From contig JAMDDV010000025.1 in NCBI GenBank assembly GCA_023488455.1, positions 25,977 through 89,976 on the forward strand: a DNA stretch of 64,000 nucleotides. The letters are read 5' to 3'. Shown piece after piece: positions 53,790 through 63,907 of the stretch. This stretch comes from Actinomycetota bacterium (GTDB lineage: Bacteria; Actinomycetota; Humimicrobiia; Hakubellales; JAMDDV01). The notes beneath the pieces were generated by a model. That model was not told where the DNA came from and made no database searches. It saw only the letters and a list, made by a program, of their open reading frames with translations. The position numbers and the translations under genes are program-made. How positions within the stretch are numbered: position 1 is the stretch's first letter; every line of letters starts with the position of its first letter.

Positions 53790-54452
53790 GTGAAAAAGAA
53801 GTTGATATTCTTTTTGATAACTGCATCGCTCTTGTTATTGCCGATTGCTACTGCAAATGCTGCTGCAACCACCATACAATACGTCGGTGCATCATGGGAT
53901 CACGATCCGGTTACTGTTTACATAACACTGGATAAAGGTGTCGATGCGTCCTATGGTAACGAGGTTAGAACCGTACTGGAGGATTGGAGCAGCAGCCTGA
54001 AATCAAAATCGAAAACAATATCGGGAACCGCTGGTGCGTTTAACTTCAGCACCCTCAGCTCGCCCCAAAGCAAGAAAATTCCGGCTGACATAACCATACG
54101 CATAAGAAAGAACACCGGTAACATATTGGGTTCAGCTCAGATTTTCTCATCAAACGAAACGATGGCCTATGTCAAAATAGTGATGGCATCTCAGAATGCC
54201 ATGGGCAAACCACTTGATAAAGCCGATTTCAGAAATATCCTAAGACATGAGCTTGGACACGCCCTGGGCCTGGGACATGCTAATGACGATGGAGTAGGTG
54301 AAAAAGATCTAATGTATCCAAGCTACGACTATATACAAATTGGAACAGATACCCTTCCGTCAGAAATAGACCTTAGTGCTGTAATTAACTTATATACGTT
54401 GGATGGCTTTACGTTACCAAACCTGCATCCAATACCAACAAGTTATCCGTAA
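53790..54452 (+). CDS. Exported matrixin-like zinc metalloprotease
   Basis: A 220-residue secreted protein. Residues 1-25 are a signal peptide (KKK, hydrophobic core, ANA-A cleavage site). The zinc site is HELGHALGLGH (H153, E154, H157, H163), followed by the Met-turn DLMYP (M175), the M10/matrixin pattern. No propeptide cysteine switch is evident. The GTG start is preceded by AAAGGAGGTGG, the strongest SD in the window. It has its own terminator downstream. Confidence 0.88.
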   Translation: MKKKLIFFLITASLLLLPIATANAAATTIQYVGASWDHDPVTVYITLDKGVDASYGNEVRTVLEDWSSSLKSKSKTISGTAGAFNFSTLSSPQSKKIPADITIRIRKNTGNILGSAQIFSSNETMAYVKIVMASQNAMGKPLDKADFRNILRHELGHALGLGHANDDGVGEKDLMYPSYDYIQIGTDTLPSEIDLSAVINLYTLDGFTLPNLHPIPTSYP

Positions 54453-54489
54453 TTCTATGCGTTGGGGTTTCTTGGAATCAACGTAAGTA

Positions 54490-54533
54490 AATCAGGTTGA
54501 TCGACCGGTCTAAAGCCTCAGATCAACCTGATT
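54490..54533 (+). terminator. Hairpin terminator after the matrixin gene
   Basis: AATCAGGTTGATC (54490-54502) and GATCAACCTGATT (54521-54533) form a perfect 13-bp stem with an 18-base loop, followed by the AT-rich ATTTAATT. It lies 37 bases after the stop codon; a factor-independent terminator with a weak T-tract. Confidence 0.6.
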
Positions 54534-54557
54534 ATTTAATTAAAATTAAACAATAAT

Positions 54558-56111
54558 ATGGATTGGGAAATTTTTACCAGATCTTTCAAGATATTTATTA
54601 CTGTGATATTAGCAATCACGCTTGGTAAGGGACCCTTCTCCCCATTTGGATATTTAATTCAAGAAGCTCAAGGGCTATACGTTGAGCGCAGCATATCACT
54701 GGAGAACGGATTATTAAAGGAAGAGGATGTTAGTATTGGTGGTGAAATTTCTCCAGGAAAAGTGGGGGATAGGATCTTACTCATTTCCCCACATCCTGAT
54801 GATGAGACGATCGCTGCCTTTAGCTATGCAAAAAAGTCAGTTGAAAACGGTGCTCAGGTCAGACTGGTTTTGATAACCAATGGAGACTCATCTACTGACT
54901 ATGCCAAACATCTCTCGCGAATTCTTGATGTTGAAATTAACCCAAAACTTTTTATAGAGGTTGGTTATCGAAGACAGCTTGAAACCAAATCAGCAGCACG
55001 ATTAATGGGCATACCTGAAAGTTCTGTATATCTATTGGGCTATCCAGATGGTGGTATTGAGGACATCTTAATGAAATACTGGAGTCCAGATGTCAGTTAT
55101 GTCTCGCCCAGGACAAAGGCGGATTACTCACCATATGTGAACAGCTTCAGGCTAAATGCCCCATACAATGCAATCTCAATACTTGATGATCTGACTGAAA
55201 TAATTGAAACTTACAGGCCAAATATTATTATCGTACCCCATCCTGAAGATGGCCACGGCGACCATTTTGCTACTTATGCCTTTACCGATCTTGCGGTAAA
55301 CCGACTGGGTTGGGATTATAGAAGAAATTTGATGATGTATACGTATATTGCTCACTATCCTGGCTATCCAGCTCCAAAGGGTTTTTATCCGCAAGAAAAA
55401 TTGCTGCCGCCGTCCTCTCTTTTGGACCTGGATACAGAATGGGTTAAGCTTAACTTGACGCAGGAAGATGAGGATGAAAAACTTGCTGCGTTTCAGCTAT
55501 ACAAAAGCCAGGCTAATGATAATAGACAGCCTCTTGAGAAGTTCGTGAGAGAGAATGAGCTTTTTGGAGTAATACTTAACCAGGAGCTTCCTTATTTAGA
55601 GCAGGATGCTGAAGGATATGTAAGCATTAATGAAGAGAAAAACAACCAGGTATCTAAGATTTGGCCCAATAACGGATACGTAAGGGTCGGAATCAGTTCA
55701 AATGATAAAAACTATCAGAACATTTTAAACAAAAGCCCAAGGATAGAAGCCTTTGATGTCGCCTTACAAGGTAACAACCTACTTATAAGAATAATGCTTG
55801 ATATGGATCGCAGCGATGACATTGTATATTGGTTAACAATGTATGCATTTGATAAAGCCCACAATTACAGGCATCTTGAGATAAAAGTAAATGGGACTCC
55901 AGAGAAAAGTGAGATTTCAGGATTTTCTGCCGATCCAGGAATTGTAATCCAGAGGGTGGGCAGGCAGCTTTACTTCCTGATGCCGCTTCTTTCGCTGGAT
56001 TATTCAGAGTTACTATCTTTAAATCTTTGTATAGAAGACTCACAGTCTACTGTTTTAGATAGAGCTCCATGGCGTACAGTACACATATATCATCCGAAAA
56101 TTGCATGCTAA
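54558..56111 (+). CDS. Membrane-anchored PIG-L family deacetylase with C-terminal extension
   Basis: A 517-residue protein with a hydrophobic N-terminal anchor (residues 12-35), then a PIG-L/LmbE domain: ILLISPHPDDETIAAF with metal residues H79, D81, D82, the VLITNGDSS strand, YLLGYPDGG and IIVPHPEDGHGDH. About 180 further residues form a beta-rich tail of no known family. PIG-L enzymes remove acetyl groups from N-acetylglucosamine conjugates; outside the membrane the likely target is a surface glycan (inference). A paralog is at 60314. Confidence 0.85.
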   Translation: MDWEIFTRSFKIFITVILAITLGKGPFSPFGYLIQEAQGLYVERSISLENGLLKEEDVSIGGEISPGKVGDRILLISPHPDDETIAAFSYAKKSVENGAQVRLVLITNGDSSTDYAKHLSRILDVEINPKLFIEVGYRRQLETKSAARLMGIPESSVYLLGYPDGGIEDILMKYWSPDVSYVSPRTKADYSPYVNSFRLNAPYNAISILDDLTEIIETYRPNIIIVPHPEDGHGDHFATYAFTDLAVNRLGWDYRRNLMMYTYIAHYPGYPAPKGFYPQEKLLPPSSLLDLDTEWVKLNLTQEDEDEKLAAFQLYKSQANDNRQPLEKFVRENELFGVILNQELPYLEQDAEGYVSINEEKNNQVSKIWPNNGYVRVGISSNDKNYQNILNKSPRIEAFDVALQGNNLLIRIMLDMDRSDDIVYWLTMYAFDKAHNYRHLEIKVNGTPEKSEISGFSADPGIVIQRVGRQLYFLMPLLSLDYSELLSLNLCIEDSQSTVLDRAPWRTVHIYHPKIAC

Positions 56112-56163
56112 TTGTTTAATTGTAAGTCTGTACGTCTATTTTTTGTAAATGTAAGGAAAAGTA

Positions 56164-57777
56164 TTGACAAAATATCGGACACTTGATCTAGAAGCAGATA
56201 AGAAAAGTTCAATTGATAGAGGACCATCGAAATTTAAACTATGGCTAAATTCGCACTGGCCCGATCTTGTAATCATATTTTCCTTAACTCTCTTTGCGGC
56301 TGCAATTCGCATTCCGAAACTTATGGAGGTACCACTTTTTGCAGACGAAATTGCAGATGTAAGGGCTGTATATAGAATGATGCTGGAAAAAACTATATAT
56401 CTGCGTTCTCCTGTATCACCTTATACTGGACCAGCTCTGCATTATCTTTTAAAGGGATTCATGAAGATTTTTGGGGTTAATATTTATATGCCCCGCATAT
56501 TTATTTTGACCTTGGGTGTATTAACTGTCCCGTTGCTCTATTGTTGGACTAGGTCAATGGGAAATCGAGTCTCGGGATTAATTGCAGGGCTGCTTTTGTC
56601 GCTTAATCTGCCCCATATACTCATAAATAGTCATATAGCCTGGTCAAACAGCATGACCCCATTTTTTTTAATATTGGCCATCACCATTATGTATTTTTCA
56701 GTAAAAAACAACAAAGGCCCGTTTCTAATATTAGGCGGATTCCTTTTGGGCATTTCCCTGCAGACTCATCCCTCTGTTTTAGTAATATTTCCCGGCATCT
56801 TAATCTGGTATTTAACTCAGCGCGGTATTGGATCAAGGCTAAAAAAGCCGTGGCCATATTTAACTGCATTTGCTGTATTGTTCGGTTATGGAAATATGAT
56901 TGCATATAATTTAATGACTAATTTAGGGTCATGGAGGTACGTTCATAAACAAAGTTATGCTTTTATAAGCAAACATACACCAAGTATATATTTTACTTCA
57001 CTGTTTGCTGAGCTGGTGGAGTTATCTAAAGCGATGAGCGATATTATGACAAGGAAGGTATTCCCAACAGGATTACCCTTGTTCCTTACTATACTTTATA
57101 TTTCATGGTTAATTGCTGGGATATTATTCATTATTGTGAAGAAACGCCAAATCATGCCTCTTGCGCTGCTGTTATCTTCACTGCTTGTCATGCCCTATTT
57201 TAATAAGGCATATCCTGGCGGCATAACAATTCACTATATCTCTTTCCTGATCCCCATCTCTTTTGCGATTATGGGTCTTTTTGTTGCTGAATTTATTAAT
57301 ATTCAAAAATGGATTATTGACAAAAGATCAGCATCAATTGTTCTTGCTGCTCTGATAACAGTTGTTTTTATTGCATACCCGGCTTTCCAGATAACCACAT
57401 ATTACAGAAATGAGATAAGGGATGGTAACACCAATGCTCCAATAATTGCTGTTGTTAGAGAATTGCGCAGAGCCCGTGATGGCAAGGAAGAGGTGTTCGT
57501 GGAGAAAGACATTAAAAAATTTTCAATGATTGCGGGCAACCAATTATTATGGACATTTGAATCTCTACTATTGCTGGATGGGACACGCTACAGGTTAATT
57601 TCTGAAGGAATGATAGTTAAGACAGCTTTGGATAATAAGGAAAAGGGCAAGCGGACCTGGTTTATTTTAACTACTAACGATTTTAATAAGGCTTCGGAGA
57701 TAATCCCTCTTAAACCGATAATGATAAATCCCGGGCCTGGCAATAACGGCTCGTATGGATTATTTAATTTTCAATAA
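56164..57777 (+). CDS. GT39/ArnT-like membrane glycosyltransferase
   Basis: A 537-residue integral membrane protein with about ten helices and the PMT-type opening VPLFADEIADVRAVYRMM, where the Asp-Glu pair in the first outer loop is the catalytic site of GT-C enzymes. SPVSPYTGPALHYLLKGFM and PRIFILTLGVLTVPLLY follow as in this family. It would move a sugar from a polyprenyl-phosphate carrier to an outer-surface acceptor. TTG start after AAGGAAAAG. Lies between the two PIG-L genes. Confidence 0.85.
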   Translation: MTKYRTLDLEADKKSSIDRGPSKFKLWLNSHWPDLVIIFSLTLFAAAIRIPKLMEVPLFADEIADVRAVYRMMLEKTIYLRSPVSPYTGPALHYLLKGFMKIFGVNIYMPRIFILTLGVLTVPLLYCWTRSMGNRVSGLIAGLLLSLNLPHILINSHIAWSNSMTPFFLILAITIMYFSVKNNKGPFLILGGFLLGISLQTHPSVLVIFPGILIWYLTQRGIGSRLKKPWPYLTAFAVLFGYGNMIAYNLMTNLGSWRYVHKQSYAFISKHTPSIYFTSLFAELVELSKAMSDIMTRKVFPTGLPLFLTILYISWLIAGILFIIVKKRQIMPLALLLSSLLVMPYFNKAYPGGITIHYISFLIPISFAIMGLFVAEFINIQKWIIDKRSASIVLAALITVVFIAYPAFQITTYYRNEIRDGNTNAPIIAVVRELRRARDGKEEVFVEKDIKKFSMIAGNQLLWTFESLLLLDGTRYRLISEGMIVKTALDNKEKGKRTWFILTTNDFNKASEIIPLKPIMINPGPGNNGSYGLFNFQ

Positions 57778-60295
57778 AATGCAATCACCAGTATTCTGGA
57801 GTTATTCATCTGAGAAGCTTCTTGATGAGCTTAATAGTTCGATTAGAGGATTGACTGGGAAAGAAGCCCTTGAACGTCTTTATCGATATGGGTCTAATCT
57901 GCTTAAGCCAAAAAGAAAATCGCACTGGCTGATACTGTTAGTTTCACAATTCAGGAGTCCTGTTATTTTGATACTTATATTTGCTGCTGGACTGTCGGTC
58001 TTTTTGCGTGATGTCACCGACGCCCTCATCATTTGGGGTATCGTTCTGGTAAGTGGCCTGCTTGGTTTCTGGCAGGAAAAAGGTGCGGCTAATGCCGTAG
58101 AAAAACTGCTTGCCATTGTTCAGATCAGATCTACCATTCTCAGGGATGGCAAACAGGCGGAAGTTCCTATAGAAAGCATTGTACCAGGAGATATTGTTGT
58201 TCTAAATGCAGGAGATAACATACCTGGGGATTGCCTGATCCTGGAATCAAAGGATCTCTTTGTAAATGAGGCTGCATTGACTGGCGAGACATACCCAGAG
58301 GAAAAATCTGCTGGGATATTGCCACCTGAAACGCCGCTGAATAAGAGAACAAACGCACTTTTTATGGGAACCCATGTGGTGAGCGGTACTGCAAAAGCTG
58401 CTGTTGTGCTTACCGGGACTGATACCGAATTCGGTAAGGTCTCAGAACGGCTGAGGTTAAAACCGCCGGAGACGGAATTCGAACACGGCGTCAGGCGGTT
58501 TGGCTACCTGCTGATGGAAATAACGTTAACGCTGGTGATTGCAATTTTTGCCATTAACGTATTTCTTGCCAGGCCAGTACTGGACTCTTTTTTGTTCTCA
58601 TTGGCGCTGGCTGTTGGTCTTACCCCACAGCTGCTTCCAGTGATTATTAGTATCAATCTATCGCATGGCGCCAAGCACATGGCAAAGGAGAAAGTTATTG
58701 TTAAACGTCTTTCCTCAATTGAAAATTTTGGAAGCATGAATATTTTATGCTCTGATAAGACCGGCACGTTGACTAAAGGAGTAGTACAGCTGCATTCTGC
58801 CGTTGACGTGAACGGAATTGAGAGCGAGAAAGTTGTTTTTTATTCGTATATCAATGCTTTTTACGAAACCAGTTTTACAAACCCCATCGATGAGGCGATA
58901 CGCTCATATCGTAAATTTGATATTTCCGGATATCAGAAATTGGATGAAATTCCTTATGATTTCGTTCGCAAAAGACTCAGCATTTTAGTTTCAAAAGACG
59001 ATGCAAGGCTTATGCTAACAAAGGGCGCTTTGCGAAATGTGCTTGATATCTGCAATTTTGCTGAAACCACAGGTGGTGAAATTGTGGATTTAGGCACTGT
59101 GAAAGAAAAGATTAATCGGAACTTTGAAGCGCTGAGCAGTAACGGGTTCCGCGTCCTGGGGATTGCTTACAGAGATATGGACTCTATATCACGGATTTCT
59201 AAAGAACATGAGTTGGGGATGACTTTTTTGGGACTTCTGGTTCTGTTTGATCCGTTAAAGCCGATGATAATCGAAACAATAAAAAAATTAAGTGATCTTG
59301 GAGTGTCATTGAAGATAGTGACCGGGGATAATCGCTTAGTAACAAGGTTCGTTACAGAACAGATCGGTATATCGGATCCAAAAATACTTTCTGGCTCGCA
59401 GCTTCGCGAGATGAACAACGAAGCACTCTTAAAACAGGTATCCGGGATTGATGCCTTTGCAGAGATTGAGCCAAATCAGAAAGAGCGCATCATTTTGATG
59501 TTGAGGAAAGCAGGAAATGTGGTGGGCTACATGGGAGACGGAATTAATGATGCTTCTGCTCTGCATACTGCAGATGTCAGCATTTCTGTCGATAGCGCTG
59601 TTGACGTTGCTAAAGAAGCAGCTGAAATTGTCCTGCTGGAGAAAGATTTGAGCGTACTTGTACAGGGAGTAAAAGAAGGTAGAACAACATTTTCCAACAC
59701 ATTAAAGTACGTATTCATGGCAACCAGCGCCAATTTCGGAAACATGTTCAGCATGGCTGGTGCCTCTTTGTTCCTCAGTTTTTTACCTCTGTTGCCCAAA
59801 CAGGTCTTGCTTACCAATTTATTTACCGATTTTCCTGAGATGACAATCGCAACGGATTCTGTGGACAGCGAAGCTGTAGAAAAACCACGCAGATGGAATA
59901 TCAGATTTATTCGTAACTTCATGATTACGTTTGGCATCTTGAGTTCGGTCTTTGACTACCTGACATTTGGAGCCCTTATTTTTATCCTGCACGCCTCAAG
60001 GGAAATTTTCAGGACCGGGTGGTTTTTGGAGTCGGTCATTTCAGCATCGTTGATTGTGCTGGTGATCAGAAGCCGCAGGCCTTTCTTTAAAAGCAGACCA
60101 GGGAAATATCTATTATTTTCCACATTGTTGATCGTTGGGGTTACACTGGCATTACCCTATACTCCAATTGCTGAAATCCTGGGTTTTAAGCCGTTACCCT
60201 TTTCGTTAATTGCCGTGATAATAGCAATAGTTGTGCTTTACATTGCGGCTGCAGAGATTGTAAAAAGGATCTTTTACAAGAAAGTAAGGTTTTAA
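57755..60295 (+). CDS. P-type ATPase, MgtA-like (P3B)
   Basis: An 846-residue cation pump. The phosphorylation site is D334 in [12 protein letters not shown]; helix 4 reads VGLTPQLLPVIISINLSHGA and the next stretch KEKVIVKRLSSIENFGSMNI is diagnostic of MgtA-type Mg2+ importers. The hinge is YMGDGINDASALHTADVSISV. MgtA normally has PEMLP in helix 4, while this has PQLLP, losing the acidic residue. The ATG at 57755 overlaps the glycosyltransferase gene by 23 bases; 57779 is an alternative. A cytosolic Mg2+ sensor is also encoded at 32515. Confidence 0.87.
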   Translation: MDYLIFNKMQSPVFWSYSSEKLLDELNSSIRGLTGKEALERLYRYGSNLLKPKRKSHWLILLVSQFRSPVILILIFAAGLSVFLRDVTDALIIWGIVLVSGLLGFWQEKGAANAVEKLLAIVQIRSTILRDGKQAEVPIESIVPGDIVVLNAGDNIPGDCLILESKDLFVNEAALTGETYPEEKSAGILPPETPLNKRTNALFMGTHVVSGTAKAAVVLTGTDTEFGKVSERLRLKPPETEFEHGVRRFGYLLMEITLTLVIAIFAINVFLARPVLDSFLFSLALAVGLTPQLLPVIISINLSHGAKHMAKEKVIVKRLSSIENFGSMNILCSDKTGTLTKGVVQLHSAVDVNGIESEKVVFYSYINAFYETSFTNPIDEAIRSYRKFDISGYQKLDEIPYDFVRKRLSILVSKDDARLMLTKGALRNVLDICNFAETTGGEIVDLGTVKEKINRNFEALSSNGFRVLGIAYRDMDSISRISKEHELGMTFLGLLVLFDPLKPMIIETIKKLSDLGVSLKIVTGDNRLVTRFVTEQIGISDPKILSGSQLREMNNEALLKQVSGIDAFAEIEPNQKERIILMLRKAGNVVGYMGDGINDASALHTADVSISVDSAVDVAKEAAEIVLLEKDLSVLVQGVKEGRTTFSNTLKYVFMATSANFGNMFSMAGASLFLSFLPLLPKQVLLTNLFTDFPEMTIATDSVDSEAVEKPRRWNIRFIRNFMITFGILSSVFDYLTFGALIFILHASREIFRTGWFLESVISASLIVLVIRSRRPFFKSRPGKYLLFSTLLIVGVTLALPYTPIAEILGFKPLPFSLIAVIIAIVVLYIAAAEIVKRIFYKKVRF

Positions 60296-60313
60296 AACTG
60301 AGATAATCAAGTA

Positions 60314-61246
60314 TCATTCAATCTCTTCGAAGATTTCGTTTTTCTTGGCGAAACTTATAATGAGGTCATATAAATTGCCGAGTTCTCTCTGTGAAACGTA
60401 CTGTTTTATTGCTTCTAATTTTATTTTTTCTTGCTCGGTTGAAAGGTTATAGCTGAACCAGCCCGCTTGTGAAAAAAGTTTTTCTGGCGGATATAAAAAT
60501 TCATTTAGTGCCAGATTTTTGAGCGGTGGATACTGAGGATAGTGGATCAGGTAAGTAAAAACTTTAGGTTTAATTTTTATTTCTGATAAAGCTTTTTCTA
60601 AAAGCAGATATGTAGCACGATGATCAAGATTTTTATCACGAGGATGAGGAACGATTATGATAGAAGGGTTGAAATCCTTTAAAATCTCCTCCAGGTCAAT
60701 AACTATATTGCTTCCGGTGTATGATTGCTGGCTTTTGTAGGTTCCTGAATATGGGTTAAACGTAAACTTAGTTCCTCTGGATACAAGGGGCGTATTTGGA
60801 TCATAATATTTGTTCAACATTAAGTAGAGGCCATCATCGGGAAATCCAAGGAAAATCAGGTTTTCTTTTGTTAATCCTAATAGTCCTGTGGCTTTTTCGC
60901 CCTCCCTCATCCTTTGCTCACCTAATGCAATAAACTCATTTGGATTTAATTTAAGGGTCTTGTCTTCTTTTATGACCGATCGGATGTTGTTATCACCATT
61001 GGTAATGTATACAATTTTTACTTTGGCGCCAATTTTTTGGGCTTGTTGAATCAGCCCACCTGAGCTTATCGTTTCATCATCAATATGGGGTGCTATTACC
61101 ATAATTCGGTCATTTGCATCAAGATCCTGGAACTTGTCCAGTCTTCCCCTGGAGAGGAACCATCCTCCTAATGCTCCAAGACCTAAGAACCACAGGGTCC
61201 ACAGGATGAGAATGGCTATTATTATTTTCCTGTATTTGATAAGCAT
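60314..61246 (-). CDS. Membrane-anchored PIG-L family deacetylase
   Basis: A 310-residue PIG-L/LmbE protein with one N-terminal membrane helix (residues 8-30) and IMVIAPHIDDETISSGG (H54, D56, D57), VYITNGDN, FLGFPDDGLYLML and IIVPHPRDKNLDH. It shares with the protein at 54558 the same N-terminal anchoring, the YITNGD and LGFPD blocks, and a YDPNTPLVS-like stretch, so they are paralogs; it lacks the beta-rich tail. It probably deacetylates an external glycan or lipid-linked sugar. Confidence 0.85.
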   Translation of the reverse strand: MLIKYRKIIIAILILWTLWFLGLGALGGWFLSRGRLDKFQDLDANDRIMVIAPHIDDETISSGGLIQQAQKIGAKVKIVYITNGDNNIRSVIKEDKTLKLNPNEFIALGEQRMREGEKATGLLGLTKENLIFLGFPDDGLYLMLNKYYDPNTPLVSRGTKFTFNPYSGTYKSQQSYTGSNIVIDLEEILKDFNPSIIIVPHPRDKNLDHRATYLLLEKALSEIKIKPKVFTYLIHYPQYPPLKNLALNEFLYPPEKLFSQAGWFSYNLSTEQEKIKLEAIKQYVSQRELGNLYDLIISFAKKNEIFEEIE

Positions 61247-61259
61247 GGTTGCAACAATG

Positions 61260-61904
61260 TTATATTTTTTTTACCAGAATATGTAGTTCAATATTCCTCT
61301 TTAAGATGTATCTAAGATATGATAGGCTGGTTTTATGAAATACCTCAAATCCCATTTTTTTGAAAAAGTTCACCGCGTTTTCAGATTTAGTAATGAGATG
61401 AACGCCTGTAATATTTTCTCTTTTAAGATAATCAACATATGTTTCAATTAATTTCCTGCCAATCCCAATGCCTCTATATTTCTTGTCAACATTAATATGC
61501 AGTAATGCAGGATACAGCTTTGTGCAGTCGGGAAGATTAAATTCGCCTCTGAGCGCGCTTAAAAAAATATGGAAAGAAAATTTCATGTTCTTGATTCTAA
61601 ATGGTTTGCCCTTTAAAAAAGCTTTAATGATCAATCGGGGGATTATTCTAATAAAGGCAGCATTTTGCCTTTTCTCGTTCCTAGCACCCAGCAGATAGCC
61701 TATGACGTCACCATCCATTTCAGCAACAAAACATGACTGGGGTTCGTAGTCGGTGAAGTATATAGTTAGAAAGTCAGCTAAGATCTCTCTTCCATCAAAA
61801 AACAGATCGGCGGATTCCCCCATAAACGCAGTATCGTATGCGATGTTCCTGATGCTGTCCCGATCTGATTTTCGATAATTTCGTACCACAAATTCTTTTG
61901 CCAT
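61260..61904 (-). CDS. GNAT-family N-acetyltransferase
   Basis: A 214-residue GNAT protein. The acetyl-CoA-binding motif A is LHINVDKKYRGIGIGRKLIETY near residue 138, with CFVAEMDGDVIGYLLG before it and ENAVNFFKKMGFEVFHKT after it. Substrate unknown. It lies 13 bases before the PIG-L gene on the same strand; an acetyltransferase beside a deacetylase hints at control of sugar N-acetylation (inference). Confidence 0.85.
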   Translation of the reverse strand: MAKEFVVRNYRKSDRDSIRNIAYDTAFMGESADLFFDGREILADFLTIYFTDYEPQSCFVAEMDGDVIGYLLGARNEKRQNAAFIRIIPRLIIKAFLKGKPFRIKNMKFSFHIFLSALRGEFNLPDCTKLYPALLHINVDKKYRGIGIGRKLIETYVDYLKRENITGVHLITKSENAVNFFKKMGFEVFHKTSLSYLRYILKRNIELHILVKKI

Positions 61905-61957
61905 TAACTGGATAGTATCTCTACCGTTTTCTCAACTGCGAACTATCTTAGCGAGCG

Positions 61958-62785
61958 CTAATCAATCGGCAATTTGTTGAAAATTTCGTTAACTACATCA
62001 AGCAAGCAGGCGATGTACCAGCCACTTACAATAGCTGCTGGCATCAAATCGGCAATTTTACAATCGAACTTCTCTATAAAAGAACCTGCTCTATTCTTTT
62101 TGAAAAAAATGCTGAATAGAAAGAATGAGTTAACCTTTTTTAAAATATTAAGACCATTGTGTTTTAATAAACGTTTTAGCGAACGATATGAGAATTTCTG
62201 AACATGTTCCACGGAGTAAGACGAGGTGTATAAAAGCCTCTTCTCATCGAAATCAAGAACGCCAAAGCTTTCCTTAATTTTGTCCAAAAATTTATCAAAT
62301 GTTTTATTCTTGCGTAGGAGTCTTTCAAGCCTTCCCAGGATCTCTCTTGGGCCATATCCATTAGGTGTGGTGATGAGTATTAAACATTTTTTCTTTTGCT
62401 TTTGTTTGATTGTCCCTAATATCTGTTCAGGATCATCTAAATGCTCAAGGACTTCACTTAAAATGATAACGTCATATTGGCCATCTACTTCTGATAAGTC
62501 ACCCCTGGTCAATAAAAAATTTAGGTTTGGAAGAACCCAGTGGCTCGTGGCGAAGTCTATAGAAGCCTCATCAATATCAGTTCCAAGAACATCATAACCT
62601 TGACTTGCAATGGCAAAGGATATGCCGCCATTACCGCACCCAACATCAAGAACACTTATTTTTTCAGATGTAAGATCAAAATTTGATCTGATCTCATAAA
62701 GAAAGAACTTGATTTTTTTATTAGCTCCAGGGAGCCCTTCGTATTTAAAATCTTCAGCTACACTTTCCATAATTGAGATTATCAT
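61958..62785 (-). CDS. SAM-dependent methyltransferase
   Basis: A 275-residue class I methyltransferase with motif I VLDVGCGNGGISFAIASQGY, GTDIDEASIDFA, VIILSEVLEHLDDPEQIL and LITTPNGYGPREILG. The last 30 or so residues are hydrophobic (LMPAAIVSGWYIACLLDVV), so it may touch the membrane. Resembles methyltransferases of surface glycan clusters; acceptor unknown. Confidence 0.83.
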   Translation of the reverse strand: MIISIMESVAEDFKYEGLPGANKKIKFFLYEIRSNFDLTSEKISVLDVGCGNGGISFAIASQGYDVLGTDIDEASIDFATSHWVLPNLNFLLTRGDLSEVDGQYDVIILSEVLEHLDDPEQILGTIKQKQKKKCLILITTPNGYGPREILGRLERLLRKNKTFDKFLDKIKESFGVLDFDEKRLLYTSSYSVEHVQKFSYRSLKRLLKHNGLNILKKVNSFFLFSIFFKKNRAGSFIEKFDCKIADLMPAAIVSGWYIACLLDVVNEIFNKLPID

Positions 62786-62860
62786 ATAATGGATTTATTG
62801 ACGTCAATTATAATGCTAAGGGGAAAAAAATAGAACGATTTATAGAGGGTTTTTGTAATA

Positions 62861-63906
62861 TTACTGGGTAAGAAGCCATTTATAAAGGGGTAAAAATTTT
62901 ATTTTTTTTCTATTTATAACTTCTTCACCTTCAAATTCCTCGGTTATTATTAAGCTATCCGATACTTTTAACTGTTCTAATCCTTTAAAAAGACTGTCTA
63001 TCTCTCTATTTTTTGTTTTCAAATTATCTAGATTCCAGCAAACTTGAATAAGTTCTTTTAATTTTTGACCTTCTTTTATAACGAAGTCTATTTCCTGATG
63101 ACGTTCATTTTTCCAGTAATAAATTTCTAGCAAAGGATTGGTAATCTTTTTTTTGAATAATTCCAAGAAGACTAAATTTTCTGCAATTTTTCCAGTATTT
63201 GGACTAAATCTAAACCCTATAATATTTGCCAGTCCTGTATCAATTGAATAAACCTTGCGTGGACTTTTTGCTTGTTCGCTGACTTTGAAGGAAAATCTTT
63301 TAAGGAAAAATATTAAGTAAACTGTTTCCAAATAGGTTGAGAATTTTTCAATTGTGTTTGTAGTAAGATCAAGCTGGCTCTTTAATGAATTAAAAGTTAT
63401 CTGGGAAGAAATATTGCTAAAGTAAAAACTTGTTAAATTTTTCAATTTATCAGGTTTTCTTATGTTATATCTGCGAATCAAATCTTTATTTATGATATCG
63501 TCAAAATAGCTAATAAGAATCTGATTTTTTTCTTCATTTAAAACGACTTCAGGAAAAGATCCAAATTCAAAATATTCTTTAAGCAGCCTGTTTATTTCTA
63601 ATTTATTATTTATTATGTCAAGATCACTCATTATATTTATATTTTTAAAATATAAATATTCTTTGAAGGAGAGGGGGAAAACTGTAATGTCAAGATGCCT
63701 ACCAGTAAGTAAGGTTGATAACTCCTGACTAAGTAGTTTTGCGTTTGAGCCTGTGACTATTATATTTGCTTTTTTGAGTTCATGCATTGTCCTAACCCAT
63801 TTTTCCCACTCATTAACTTCCTGCACCTCATCGAGGAAAATATATGGTACGTCGTTTGGATTAAGGAACTCCAGGAAGCATCTCCAATTCCGTGATTGAT
63901 TGGTAA
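62861..63906 (-). pseudogene. AAA/DUF4143 ATPase truncated by an insertion sequence
   Basis: The reading frame stays open upstream of its first start codon to base 63906, where the IS sequence begins. It contains the Walker B VPYIFLDEVQEVNEWEKW, the sensor-like NIIVTGSNAKLLSQELS, the FPLSFKEYLYF block and a C-terminal DUF4143 PD-(D/E)XK-like region, YYWKNERHQEIDFVIKEG. The Walker A loop and about the first 60-70 residues are missing. The family is common and of uncertain function. It cannot bind ATP normally in this form. Confidence 0.85.
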
Positions 63907-63907
63907 A

